From Fodinibius sp034521915 (GTDB lineage: Bacteria > Bacteroidota > Rhodothermia > Balneolales > Balneolaceae): a DNA stretch of 64,000 bases. A program made the translations under genes and the position numbers. The stretch lies in assembly GCF_034521915.1 (NCBI RefSeq), contig NZ_JAXHLU010000004.1, positions 496,001 through 560,000 of the forward strand. The letters are read 5' to 3'. Positions 16,532 to 25,175 of this stretch are shown one piece after another (the first letter of the stretch is position 1; every line of letters starts with the position of its first letter). The notes below the pieces were generated by a model. It was not told where the DNA came from. It saw only the letters and a program-made list of their open reading frames with translations, and did not search any database.

Positions 16532-17926
16532 TTATTTTTTGATCCATTTTGAGATTGACTGAATTAATCCGTCCACAAATTCAGGTTCTAAAGTAGCATA
16601 TTCATTGACTGATCCCGTTTTTGCGTTTTGGAAAAGATGATTGGCTTCAGGAAAGACTTTCATATCATACGTGGTTTCGGCTGAGTCTAAAGCTGATGTT
16701 ATGGGTGGTCGATTCATCTGCTCAGTAACTTGCATATCTTTACCACCAAATAGCACTAACACGGGTATATTGAGCTTTATTAAGTCGGTAGTAGGGTTAT
16801 AGCGGAGGAAGGATTTCAATTGTGGAGACTGGTAAGCATTTAATAGCCGATGAGCCTGTCGATTAGCTAAGGTTTCAGCCTGGGAGGAATCCAAGCCAAT
16901 CGATAACTGTAATTTCTTAAATTTGTTGGTGTAGTTCTTTCTGGCTTCTTCCATATTTTGATCCTTTAAGACGGCTTCCATGAGTTTTTCGCGTGCGTCA
17001 ATTTCTTCTGTGATTAGGCTGCTATCGATATTGGCCCGAGAAAATGCCTGCCTTGCCTGAAATCGAAGTATTTCTTGCATCGTACGACCTGTTGAAGCTA
17101 ACAGGATAAGTTTGTCGACACTGCTATTTTCTGCTGCCACTTTACCGGCAACAATTCCGCCCTGGCTGTGTCCAAGTAAAATAATTTCAGAGAAAGATTT
17201 GGTATTATCTCGTCTAAAATAATTGATGATTGTTTTTACATCTGTCGCATGCATATTGAGCGAAGTTTCGGAAAAATTACCACCCGACTGACCAATACCG
17301 CGATCATCATACCGAAAAGTAGCTATTCCATTTGTAGTCAGAGAATCAGCCAATGACTGATAAGGTTTAAAATCAGTTATAGATAATTCTCCATCCCGAT
17401 TTTGTGCACCACTGCCGGAAATTATGATAACCAGCTTATTGGTCTGTAGATCCATAGGCCAAGTAAGTGTTCCACCTATTTCAACAGAATCATTTTTGAT
17501 GATAATATCTTCTTGATTATATGAGGGAGACGAAGTGCTTTTGCGAGTGGTAGTATTTGCAGAAAGTTTCTTGAAGAGTTCAAACGGAAACTGTTGTCCA
17601 CTTTGATGGAAGGTGCCGGTAATGGTAGTGTCATTTTTTAAATGGCCGCGGAATTCAACGGTACTCATGCCGGCAAAAAAGGAAAAGTTTACTGAGTCAC
17701 TTCGGGTTATGGTGATATCCTCGAGGCGAATATCCTGGGCTCCTTGCTGAGGGATATCAATAGTGCCGCTTAGAGAATTATTTGCGCAGGAAAAGTCTGT
17801 AATTATCACCAATTTGGTTCCCTGCACATTAATGGATCCCTTCCAATGGCCTTGCAGCTCGTGTTGTGCTGTTGCAACTAAGGGAAGGGCAATAATAATA
17901 TTAAGAATGGCGATAAGTGTTTTCAT
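16532..17926 (-). CDS. Exported alpha/beta hydrolase with N-terminal beta domain
   Basis: A 464-residue secreted hydrolase. A signal peptide (1-20, ending ATA) precedes a beta-rich domain (about 24-120, GHWKGSINVQG...GTFHQSGQQFPFEL) and an alpha/beta-hydrolase domain from about 140. The fold is shown by IIISGSGAQNRDGE (oxyanion region), RYDDRGIGQSGG and the nucleophile elbow LGHSQGG with Ser254. The acid is probably the Asp in LFGGKDMQ and the base the His in FPEANHLF. The two-domain plan is common in Bacteroidota lineages and most often annotated as esterase or acyl-peptidase-like; the substrate is unknown. ATG start. Confidence 0.86.
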   Translation of the reverse strand: MKTLIAILNIIIALPLVATAQHELQGHWKGSINVQGTKLVIITDFSCANNSLSGTIDIPQQGAQDIRLEDITITRSDSVNFSFFAGMSTVEFRGHLKNDTTITGTFHQSGQQFPFELFKKLSANTTTRKSTSSPSYNQEDIIIKNDSVEIGGTLTWPMDLQTNKLVIIISGSGAQNRDGELSITDFKPYQSLADSLTTNGIATFRYDDRGIGQSGGNFSETSLNMHATDVKTIINYFRRDNTKSFSEIILLGHSQGGIVAGKVAAENSSVDKLILLASTGRTMQEILRFQARQAFSRANIDSSLITEEIDAREKLMEAVLKDQNMEEARKNYTNKFKKLQLSIGLDSSQAETLANRQAHRLLNAYQSPQLKSFLRYNPTTDLIKLNIPVLVLFGGKDMQVTEQMNRPPITSALDSAETTYDMKVFPEANHLFQNAKTGSVNEYATLEPEFVDGLIQSISKWIKK

Positions 17927-17966
17927 GACTGTGAAGCTATGTAAGTAATAATAAATGTCTTATATA

Positions 17967-18002
17967 AAAATGGAGTCCAACCTGTGAGGTGGACTCCATT
18001 TT
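17967..18002 (-). terminator. Intrinsic terminator for sodC
   Basis: A perfect 13-base inverted repeat (arms AAAATGGAGTCCA and TGGACTCCATTTT) with a 10-base loop, 20 bases beyond the sodC stop codon on the minus strand. A/T-rich edges on both sides make it usable in either direction. Confidence 0.85.
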
Positions 18003-18022
18003 AATTTAAGTTTTTTTTCTTA

Positions 18023-18589
18023 TCAGGCATCGGCATTCGCTACCCCGATAACACCGCATCCCATTCGAGGACCGGCAGCTCCTGAAGGTTGTGATTCAAA
18101 ATCATCTTCGCCACCGTGAATTACAATTCCTCGTCCGATAATGCTGTTAGGACCGTTTAATTTAATTTTTGGATCAACATAGTTGATGCTGGCCGAGTCA
18201 CCCTCTGCGACTAAAAGGTTACCCATATCTCCCATGTGACGGTTGTCTTGTGTAGGCGATCCATGATCATTTTCCGTAGGATTGTAGTGGCCACCCGCAG
18301 AAGTACCATCGCCGGCTGAACAATCTCCGTATTCATGAATATGAAACCCGTGCTTGCCTTCGCTCAACCCTTCAAACTCACCTTGGACACGTACGCTATC
18401 TCCTTCTTGTTGGAAAGTTACGGTTCCTGTGACGTTTCCATTATCGGTGGGATGAACAACTGCCACGGCTTTGGTGAAGTCAGTTGCCGGCTCTGTAGTT
18501 TTTTCTTCTTGCTCCATCTTCTGTTGGGCACATCCCACAGCGAAAAAGAGTAGTACAAATGACAGAAAATACTTTTTAAATAATTGCAT
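18023..18589 (-). CDS. sodC: Cu/Zn superoxide dismutase lipoprotein
   Basis: A 188-residue exported SodC that dismutates superoxide at the cell envelope. The lipoprotein signal ends FFAVGC with Cys20 as the lipid anchor. The metal set is complete: copper ligands His83, His85, His101, His158 (GFHIHEYGDC, GGHYNP, VIHGG); zinc ligands His101, His109, His118, Asp121; disulfide Cys90-Cys178; and the active-site arginine Arg175 in GPRMGCG. ATG start; a monocistronic minus-strand gene with its own terminator. Confidence 0.96.
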   Translation of the reverse strand: MQLFKKYFLSFVLLFFAVGCAQQKMEQEEKTTEPATDFTKAVAVVHPTDNGNVTGTVTFQQEGDSVRVQGEFEGLSEGKHGFHIHEYGDCSAGDGTSAGGHYNPTENDHGSPTQDNRHMGDMGNLLVAEGDSASINYVDPKIKLNGPNSIIGRGIVIHGGEDDFESQPSGAAGPRMGCGVIGVANADA

Positions 18590-18811
18590 GAGTGAATATA
18601 ATTTTTGGTTTTTATTAATGTTTCAATCCTAATTCTTTAACAAGAGCTAATGTATTGTCATTCAATGTAAGTTAAAAATCGGCATCGGGTTCTATGGATA
18701 ATTATTATCATCTAAGAGATTTACCATGAATGCATGAGTGCATATTGATTTATATCTTATCATCTATAATTAAGAATTAAGAAATTAAAAACCTTCAAAT
18801 TGTTAGTAATT

Positions 18812-19240
18812 ATGGCAGAAAAAACAACACCGCTTTTTCACTTGGCATTTCCGGTTTCAGATCTCGAAGAAACCCTTACGTTTTATCGGGATGTCCTCGG
18901 CTGTGATACCGGCCGCAGTTCAGATCACTGGATCGATTTTGATTTCTGGGGGCACCAGGTTGTTGCGCATTTAAGTCCTGAAGAGGCAGGTAAATCAAGT
19001 ATGAACGATGTGGACGGCCACGCCGTACCGGCCAAGCACTTTGGGTTGATATTGGAATGGGAACAGTGGGAAGAGCTTGCCGAAAGATTGGAAAATGAGG
19101 GGGTAGATTTCATTATCGAGCCATATGTTCGTTTTGAAGGGAAACCAGGCGAACAGGCTACGATGTTTTTTAAGGATCCCAGTGGCAATGCCCTTGAATT
19201 CAAGGCCTTTCGAAATAAAGAACAGATTTTCGCTACGTAA
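18812..19240 (+). CDS. VOC-superfamily (glyoxalase/dioxygenase-like) protein
   Basis: A 142-residue single-module VOC protein. Paired beta-alpha-beta units are recognisable: LFHLAFPVSDLEETLTFYRDVLGC (in two parts, about 9-32) and HFGLILEWEQWEELAERLEN, ending FFKDPSGNALEFKAF. Candidate metal ligands are the His of FHLAF, the His in KHFGLI and the Glu of LEFK, so a metal enzyme is possible. Family members act on many small molecules, and the substrate is unknown. I choose the ATG at 18812 over the in-frame TTG at 18800, because MAEKTTPLFHLAF is the usual N terminus. Confidence 0.85.
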   Translation: MAEKTTPLFHLAFPVSDLEETLTFYRDVLGCDTGRSSDHWIDFDFWGHQVVAHLSPEEAGKSSMNDVDGHAVPAKHFGLILEWEQWEELAERLENEGVDFIIEPYVRFEGKPGEQATMFFKDPSGNALEFKAFRNKEQIFAT

Positions 19241-19248
19241 GAATAGTC

Positions 19249-19440
19249 TTGAGTAGTGAGATGGGAGTATTGAGATGGAATTATTATTTATATCGCCTGA
19301 AGATAAATCATCAGGCTAAATGCATCTGAGCTTGTTTAAGTTAGTTTTTTCAGTCCAGATAGGTATTATCGCGACAAATTCTAATCTTAATCTATAACCC
19401 ATGATAAGGTTAAGGTAAAATCTCACTACTTACTACTCAA
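19249..19440. repeat. Intergenic inverted-repeat pair with inner hairpin
   Basis: TTGAGTAGTGAGAT (19249-19262) is answered by ATCTCACTACT (19420-19430) and TACTACTCAA (19431-19440), an inverted repeat interrupted by 7 bases. Inside, GCCTGA/TCAGGC (19295-19316) forms a short hairpin. It resembles the composite elements A-C in size but lacks the TGTCAT inner arms. It separates the convergent VOC and ABC-F genes. Confidence 0.4.
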
Positions 19441-19449
19441 TATTCATAA

Positions 19450-21414
19450 CTAACTACCAAATTCTTCCTCAATTTCGCTCATTTTCATAGCCAGCTCTTC
19501 CCATTCGGCATAGATTTCGACTAGTTTACCCTTGAGCTTTTCGTACTCCATGGATATTTCCTTGACCTGATCTTCATCTTCGTAAAAGTCGGGTTCAGCC
19601 ATCAGATCCTCAATTTCTTCCTTGCGTTCTTCGAGCTCTTCAATCTCTTCTTCCAGCGGATCAATCTTTCTTTTCAGTGGCTTAAGCTTGTCATGCTTTT
19701 TCTGTCGCTTTTGGGCGGCCAGTCGCCTTTCTTCTTTTCTGGATAATCCGTTATTGGAAGTGTCTGATCTGCTATCCTGTTGATTTACAGCTTTATTTGT
19801 CTCTTCCCGTTCTTCCACTTTATCAAGATAGTAAGAGACATTGCCGTGAAAAGTATTAGTTTTATTGGGACGCACTTCCAGCACTTTGTCAACAATAGGA
19901 TCAAGGAAGTCGCGGTCGTGACTGACAATCATGTACGTACCTTCGTACTGATCGAGGGCCTGCTGCAGAATATCTTTGGATTGCATATCCAGGTGATTGG
20001 TGGGCTCATCAAAAATCAGGAAATTGGCCGGTTGTACCAGCATACGTGCCAGGGCAAGACGACTTTTTTCTCCGCCCGATAGTACCGATACTTTTTTAAA
20101 TACATCATCGCCCTGGAAAAGGAAACATCCTAAAATAGTACGCAGCCGCGTTTCATCGGTTTTGGGTGCGGCTTCCCGCATGATTTCAAATACCGTTTTG
20201 TTGCGATCCAGTTCATCAGCTTGGTGTTGGGCAAAATAGGAGGTCGTCACGTTATGGCCCGGCTCGCGTTCACCCTCATCAAAATCTTCAAGTCCGGCAA
20301 GCATACGAATCATCGTCGATTTCCCCGCACCATTGGGACCCACAACCGCAATTTTATCACCGCGATCGATAGAGTAAGAGAGGTCTTCAAAAACGACGTT
20401 GTCATCATATTGCTTGCGGATATTTTTGAGCTTCATCACCACCGCACCGCTGCGTTCAGGGGGAGGGAATTCAAAGTATATTTCCTCTTCGCGCTCGTCG
20501 AGCTCAATTTTATCCATTTTCTCCAGCTGTTTGATACGGCTCTGCACCTGGGCGGCCTTGCTGGCGTTATAGCGAAACTTGTCGATAAATTCCTGGATCT
20601 CCTTGATTTCCTGCTGCTGATTCTCATAGGCTTTGCGCAGGTGTTCTTTTCGCTCGGCATGCTTTTCCTCGTAATAATCGTAATTGCCGGCATAGTCGTG
20701 TAGGTCACCCCGTTCCAGGGCCAGTGTGCGTGTGGTAATTTTATTCAGGAACGCCTTGTCGTGCGAGACAATAATGACTGCGCCCTCGTATCCATTCAAA
20801 AACTGTTCGATCCAGCGCAGCGATTCAATATCCAAGTGGTTTGTAGGCTCATCCAATAACAGGTACATGGGACGCTGAAGCAGGAGTTTACCGAGCGCAA
20901 TACGCATCAGCCAGCCCCCACTGAATTCAGTTGTTGAGCGCTGAAAATCATCCGGCGTAAATCCAAGCCCCATCAGAACTTTTTCAATATTTGATTCTAG
21001 CGCGTAAGCACCGGATTGTTCAATACGATTTTGAAGCCGTCCCACTTCTTCCATCGTAGAACGGTATTCTGGAGTTCCTTCTTCAAGAGCTGCTAATTCT
21101 TCACGCGCTTTCTGTACTTTGTGCTCTAATTTTTGAATATCGGCAAAAGCACTTTCCATCTCTTCATAGACGGTGAGATCCGGATCCGGATCTACGCCAT
21201 CCTGCGGCAGATAGCCAACGGTAGCTGCTTTAGACATCGCTATATTCCCACCATTGGGTTCAATTTCTCCGGCAATAATTTTGAGTAGCGTGGATTTGCC
21301 GGCACCATTCGGACCTACGAGTCCGACCCGTTCACCCGGATTAATGATGGTGCTGATACCGTCGAGTAGCGTTTCGTCGCCGAATGATAGCGATATGTTT
21401 TCGAGTTGAAGCAA
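19450..21414 (-). CDS. ABC-F family ATPase, copy 1 (complete C terminus)
   Basis: A soluble twin-ATPase ABC-F protein of 654 residues (668 if started at GTG 21456). No membrane segments. Two nucleotide-binding domains have Walker A GPNGAGKST twice, signature motifs FSGGW and LSGGEKSR, and Walker B LLLDEPTNHLD and FLIFDEPTNHLD. The charged interdomain linker and the C-terminal coiled coil (about 560-654) are typical of Uup/YheS-like members acting on ribosomes. I prefer the TTG at 21414, since it gives MLQLENISLSFG. The first gene of duplication unit 1; it diverges from the CNNM gene. Copy 2 is at 25147-27099. Confidence 0.92.
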   Translation of the reverse strand: MLQLENISLSFGDETLLDGISTIINPGERVGLVGPNGAGKSTLLKIIAGEIEPNGGNIAMSKAATVGYLPQDGVDPDPDLTVYEEMESAFADIQKLEHKVQKAREELAALEEGTPEYRSTMEEVGRLQNRIEQSGAYALESNIEKVLMGLGFTPDDFQRSTTEFSGGWLMRIALGKLLLQRPMYLLLDEPTNHLDIESLRWIEQFLNGYEGAVIIVSHDKAFLNKITTRTLALERGDLHDYAGNYDYYEEKHAERKEHLRKAYENQQQEIKEIQEFIDKFRYNASKAAQVQSRIKQLEKMDKIELDEREEEIYFEFPPPERSGAVVMKLKNIRKQYDDNVVFEDLSYSIDRGDKIAVVGPNGAGKSTMIRMLAGLEDFDEGEREPGHNVTTSYFAQHQADELDRNKTVFEIMREAAPKTDETRLRTILGCFLFQGDDVFKKVSVLSGGEKSRLALARMLVQPANFLIFDEPTNHLDMQSKDILQQALDQYEGTYMIVSHDRDFLDPIVDKVLEVRPNKTNTFHGNVSYYLDKVEEREETNKAVNQQDSRSDTSNNGLSRKEERRLAAQKRQKKHDKLKPLKRKIDPLEEEIEELEERKEEIEDLMAEPDFYEDEDQVKEISMEYEKLKGKLVEIYAEWEELAMKMSEIEEEFGS

Positions 21415-21550
21415 GAATATAAGTTCTTTAAAATTGGCACTTAATATAACCAACACAGTGCTTTGGCTAAACGTTAATTTCAGATAAATTGGAGAGGCAC
21501 TTCAAAGGCAAAATTAGCTAATCAGGTTTTTTAATCAGGTGTAATACTAC

Positions 21551-21558
21551 TATTTTTG
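21551..21558 (+). promoter_or_regulatory. Candidate -7 box for CNNM gene, copy 1
   Basis: TATTTTTG fits the TAnnTTTG consensus but ends only 4 bases before the CNNM ATG, so transcription from it would give an almost leaderless message. The same octamer recurs at 27236-27243 in unit 2. No clear -33 element. Confidence 0.25.
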
Positions 21559-21562
21559 ACCT

Positions 21563-22645
21563 ATGTATTTACTGATATTTTATTTGGCACTTGCTATTGG
21601 AGTATCGTTTATGTGTTCTATTCTGGAGGCGGTGCTGCTTTCAGTGAGCCATTCCTATATTGCTATCATGGAACGAAAAGGGGCAAAGACAGGTAAGTTG
21701 CTCCATAAATATAAGGAGGATGTAGACCGACCTCTTTCAGCGATTTTGAGCTTAAATACTATCGCCCATACCGTTGGTGCTGCCGGAGTGGGTGCCCAGG
21801 CGCAAATTGTTTTTGGGGATGCGTATGTAGCGATTACATCGGCTGTGCTTACCTTTCTGATCCTGGTAATTTCCGAAATTATCCCTAAAACTATTGGAGC
21901 AACTTATTGGAGGAAACTGGCTCCTATATCTGCTAAGACCCTTCGCGTGCTAATGTTTCTGATGTATCCACTGGTAGTAATGTCGCAGGCTATTACAAGA
22001 TGGCTTGCACAGGATGAAAAAATTCCCAGCTTTAGTCGTGAGGAATTTGGAGCGCTGGCCGATCGTGGGGTGGAAGAAGGTATTTTTGAAGAGGAAGAAT
22101 CACGCATATTTAAGAATTTGATTCGCTTTAATTCACTTCGGGTCAAGGATATTATGACCCCCCGTACAGTGGTAGTTGGTTTTGATGAAACGTTGAAAGT
22201 GAGTGAAGTCAGTGAAAATGTTGAACGGCTTCATTTTTCGCGGCTTCCTGTTTATGGCGACGGTCGTGATGAGGTAACCGGCTATGTGCTTAAAAATGAT
22301 TTATTGCTGATGTTGGCTCGCGGTGAAACGGATAAGGAGTTGAAGGAATTTAAGCGCGATATTCTTATCGTACCTGAGATGATGCCGCTGCAGGATTTCT
22401 TTGAACAGCTGATGAAAAAGCAGGAACATATCGCCATCGTAGTTGATGAGTACGGTGGTTTTGCCGGTGTTGTAACAATGGAAGACCTTGTGGAAACACT
22501 TCTGGGGATGGAGATTATAGACGAAGTGGATACTATTGAAGATATGCAGAAGATGGCACGTAAAAAATGGATGGAGCGTGCTAAAAGACTGGGTATCGTT
22601 CCTGAAGATACCGAAGAGGCCTCCTCTTTGGATTCAACCTCGTAA
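21563..22645 (+). CDS. CNNM (DUF21)-CBS domain membrane protein, copy 1
   Basis: A 360-residue integral membrane protein of the so-called hemolysin/CorC-TlyC group. The N-terminal CNNM domain (about 1-160) has four hydrophobic segments, with SILEAVLLSVSHSYI and SEIIPKTIGATYWRK as its conserved stretches; a CBS pair follows (about 185-315, VKDIMTPRTVVVGFDE ... IVVDEYGGFAGVVTMEDLVE). The C-terminal CorC_HlyC domain is absent, a shortened architecture. CNNM proteins are linked to Mg2+/Na+ transport; that role is inferred. It is divergent from ABC-F and precedes the sigma factor by 290 bases. Copy 2 differs at one residue (Ile to Leu at LVISE). Confidence 0.9.
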   Translation: MYLLIFYLALAIGVSFMCSILEAVLLSVSHSYIAIMERKGAKTGKLLHKYKEDVDRPLSAILSLNTIAHTVGAAGVGAQAQIVFGDAYVAITSAVLTFLILVISEIIPKTIGATYWRKLAPISAKTLRVLMFLMYPLVVMSQAITRWLAQDEKIPSFSREEFGALADRGVEEGIFEEEESRIFKNLIRFNSLRVKDIMTPRTVVVGFDETLKVSEVSENVERLHFSRLPVYGDGRDEVTGYVLKNDLLLMLARGETDKELKEFKRDILIVPEMMPLQDFFEQLMKKQEHIAIVVDEYGGFAGVVTMEDLVETLLGMEIIDEVDTIEDMQKMARKKWMERAKRLGIVPEDTEEASSLDSTS

Positions 22646-22935
22646 CAGATCTTAAGCCTAGCTCTTCGCTTATTGGTTTGAATTGTTAATAATCATAGTA
22701 CTGGATAGGAAATATCGTCAGCAGGGATCGTTCTATTCTATTTTCAATTCGACTTACATTTTTTTACTGTTTTAGGTTCGCCATTTGTACATTTATTTAT
22801 GAGGTTTGAATGAAGGAAATATTTATAATTATAAACTACCGGCCTGCTCGTAACTTTATTTACAACTCATAATTTGTTTTTTTAGGGGAATATTAATTTA
22901 GGTCTACTTATTACCGTATTGGCATTTGCTAACAT

Positions 22936-23496
22936 ATGAATATTGCAAAAGAAATAAGAGATAAGTCTGGCAATAATTTGGTGGAAAGGATTCGCCAGGG
23001 CGATGAGCAGGCTTTCGAAAAGCTCTTTTGCGAATACTATTATGATTTGTGTTCCTTTGCTTACCAGTTTACAAGCTGTGAGGAGCGAGCTAAAGATCTT
23101 GTGCAAGATGTGTTTGTAAAAATCTGGAATCGCCGCGAAAAGTGGAAGGTTCACCGCTCTGTTAAAGCCTATCTTTTAAAAGCGGTTCGTAATACTGCAA
23201 TTAATCATATTAATGAAAGAGGGCATCGCAGCGAAGTGCGCGAGAACTTTTCAAGAGAGATGCTGCAAGATATAAAGCCATCGGTTGATCTGGGACTTGA
23301 TAAAAAGGATGAATTGGTTGATCAAATATGGGAAGCTGTTGTGGCAATGCCCAAACGCCGCCGCAGGGTATTTATCCTTTATCACCGGCATGGTCTTAGT
23401 TATGACGAAATTTCTGGAGTTTTGGATATTAGCCGCAAGACTGTTGAAAATCACATGGGGTTGGCTCTTAAAGATATTCGCGCACAAATTGGGTGA
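22936..23496 (+). CDS. ECF sigma factor, FecI-like, copy 1
   Basis: A 186-residue group-4 sigma factor. The sigma-2 region spans about 25-95 (LFCEYYYDLCSFAYQF, AKDLVQDVFVKIW); the sigma-4 region about 128-182 (MPKRRRRVFILYHRHG, SYDEISGVLDISRKTVENH helix-turn-helix). The following FecR and SusC genes show the usual three-part cell-surface signalling plan, in which the receptor's STN domain, FecR and the sigma factor communicate. Copy 2 (28811-29371) differs at only two residues (Lys4/Glu and a Leu/Val in DLGxDKK). ATG start. Confidence 0.92.
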   Translation: MNIAKEIRDKSGNNLVERIRQGDEQAFEKLFCEYYYDLCSFAYQFTSCEERAKDLVQDVFVKIWNRREKWKVHRSVKAYLLKAVRNTAINHINERGHRSEVRENFSREMLQDIKPSVDLGLDKKDELVDQIWEAVVAMPKRRRRVFILYHRHGLSYDEISGVLDISRKTVENHMGLALKDIRAQIG

Positions 23497-23595
23497 GTTA
23501 GTACCTTCAACAGGTTGATTTTTTGCAGTACGAATCCTTCTAAAAACCCTTTCATATTCTTTAAACGAAGTTTTTGGCCATCTTATATTAAAATT

Positions 23596-23624
23596 GGGGG
23601 GAATGCTTGTTACAACTGTCTTAT
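23596..23624 (+). promoter_or_regulatory. Putative ECF-type promoter before FecR copy 1
   Basis: A G-run (GGGGGG) 14 bases ahead of TGTCTTAT lies 37 bases before the FecR ATG. A G-rich block with a downstream GTCTTATA-like block is the pattern I recall before anti-sigma genes of Bacteroidota FecI/FecR loci, so autoregulation by the upstream sigma is plausible. The same string recurs at 29471-29499. Confidence 0.45.
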
Positions 23625-23660
23625 AAGTGAAGAAAAGATCGATTATTTAAAGGCATTGTG

Positions 23661-24719
23661 ATGGAGCTAAATGGAAAAGAATATCAATTGATTGCCAGCT
23701 ACTTGGCGGGCGAATGCACCGATCAGGAAAGAAGGAAGGTTGAGCAATGGATTGACCAGAGTCATGAAAATAAGAAACGGTTTCAGGAATTACGTCGCAT
23801 CTGGCAGCTTTCCGGTGAGGCTGTTTCATCTCAGGATATGGAGTGGAATCTGGATCAAGAATGGAATCGGCTGGGCAAGCAAATAAATAATCAGAAGGCT
23901 CCGTCAAGCAGTAAGAACTCCGAAGAAAAGCGCTATTGGTCTTTTCGTAGTTCATCCATTCATTCCGGAACTCAGAAATTTATTCGAATAGCCGCAGTTT
24001 TTTTAGTTGCAGGACTTTTCGGAATGCTATCGTATCAGAGCTGGGAACAACCCCAACAAAAAGAACCGGTACTGCGACAAATTAGTACTGATAATGGACA
24101 AAGAGCGAATCTTACGTTGGCCGATGGTACTGAAGTTATGCTCAATGCTGATAGTGAACTTAAGCTTCCCCAAAAATTCGCCTCTGATGTTCGGGAAGTC
24201 CATCTGGATGGTGAGGCCTATTTTAAAGTGTCAGAGAATGAGCAAAAACCGTTTGTAGTTCACTCTAACGGATCAATAGTTCGGGTTCTGGGTACGGCTT
24301 TCTCTGTACGAGCATATCCCGAGGAACAACAGGTGCAAGTTGTTGTTGAAGAAGGACGGGTTTCGTTTGGACAGGAAAAAGAGGCAGAGGATCAAAGAGC
24401 GATTTTAAACCGTAACGAGTTGGGAACTTTTGACATTTCAACAAGTACCGTAGCCACTCAAAAAGTGGAAGATATTGAATTATATATGAGCTGGCGGGAA
24501 GGGTATTTAAAATTTGAGGAAACGAAAATGAGTGATGTGGCTAAAGCTTTGGAGCGACGATATGATGTAAAAATCTTTTTCGAAAATTCGGCTTTAAAAG
24601 AGCTAGAGCTTACGTCCTATTTAAAGAGTCGATCGCTTCGCAATGTGCTGGATGTAATTACGACATCTTTGGAGATTGAATATCAATTAGATGAGAATAA
24701 AGTCACTTTTATGAAATAA
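23661..24719 (+). CDS. FecR-type anti-sigma factor, copy 1
   Basis: A 352-residue single-pass regulator. The cytoplasmic part (1-105) binds the sigma factor; one membrane helix lies at about 107-126 (FIRIAAVFLVAGLFGMLSY); the periplasmic FecR domain (about 140-245, LTLADGTEVMLNADS, VLGTAFSVRAYP) and a C-terminal DUF4974-like domain (about 277-352) follow, the latter expected to contact a receptor STN domain. I choose ATG 23661 over GTG 23658. Unlike the sigma copies, FecR copies differ at about 29 positions, including nearly every residue between 280 and 292. Its cognate SusC (24831-25175) is only a stub. Confidence 0.9.
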   Translation: MELNGKEYQLIASYLAGECTDQERRKVEQWIDQSHENKKRFQELRRIWQLSGEAVSSQDMEWNLDQEWNRLGKQINNQKAPSSSKNSEEKRYWSFRSSSIHSGTQKFIRIAAVFLVAGLFGMLSYQSWEQPQQKEPVLRQISTDNGQRANLTLADGTEVMLNADSELKLPQKFASDVREVHLDGEAYFKVSENEQKPFVVHSNGSIVRVLGTAFSVRAYPEEQQVQVVVEEGRVSFGQEKEAEDQRAILNRNELGTFDISTSTVATQKVEDIELYMSWREGYLKFEETKMSDVAKALERRYDVKIFFENSALKELELTSYLKSRSLRNVLDVITTSLEIEYQLDENKVTFMK

Positions 24720-24830
24720 TTGAGTGAGATATAAAAATGATGTTTTGTAATCGGTTTCACTAAAACAGAAAACTTGATAACTCAAACGCGATAGTTTTTT
24801 AATAAAAAAATCAATCCAAACGGAGGTTCT

Positions 24831-25175
24831 ATGAAAGAATCGTTATTGCATATTTTGTCAAAGTCGGTGCTCTGGTGCCTGGCGGTATTATTGGTTTCGC
24901 CAGTAAGTCAGGCATATACGACCGATGCTCAGGGACAGTATCTTACGTCTGCTGCAAATGAGTCCATTACCAAGTCCTTTTACTCGGTTAGCAAGTATTC
25001 CGACAGCATTCCGGAATTACAGAGTATCATTTCAGTTGATGTAGAGAACGCACCGATGCGAGAAGTGTTGGAAAATATCGTATCCCGTGCGGATTTGGGA
25101 ATAGCTTATAATGCCGAAATGCTTTCGTTAGGACAGCCGATAACCGTTAGCATGAAAAACGGCTCATCTTCATAG
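24831..25175 (+). pseudogene. Truncated SusC: signal peptide plus partial STN domain
   Basis: This ORF begins exactly like the intact SusC at 30705 (MKESLLHI, signal peptide ending SQAY) and keeps the STN domain to residue 110 (IISVDVENAPMREVLENIV, LGQPITVSMKN). It then runs over the duplication junction into antisense ABC-F sequence and stops after GSSS. The last ~28 STN residues, carboxypeptidase-like domain, plug and barrel are missing, so it cannot be a receptor. A 114-residue periplasmic stub could still be made: the RBS-like GGAGG (24822-24826) is intact. Confidence 0.85.

Larger units (their letters stand above)
19477..25161. repeat. Tandem duplication unit 1 (about 5.7 kb)
   Basis: Same gene order as 25162-31035: ABC-F (-), CNNM/CBS (+), ECF sigma (+), FecR (+), start of SusC (+). 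Constant offset is 5685 bases through ABC-F and CNNM, then 5875 after a 190-base net insertion in unit 2. The duplicated block begins inside the ABC-F C-terminal codons and ends inside the SusC STN domain. The flanking outer copies (ABC-F C terminus at left, SusC remainder at right) stay intact. Confidence 0.95.

Noticed and set aside
20221..20703. 160-codon ORF opposite ABC-F, repeated in copy 2
   Set aside because: Antisense shadow of conserved ATPase codons; it is duplicated only because its template is.
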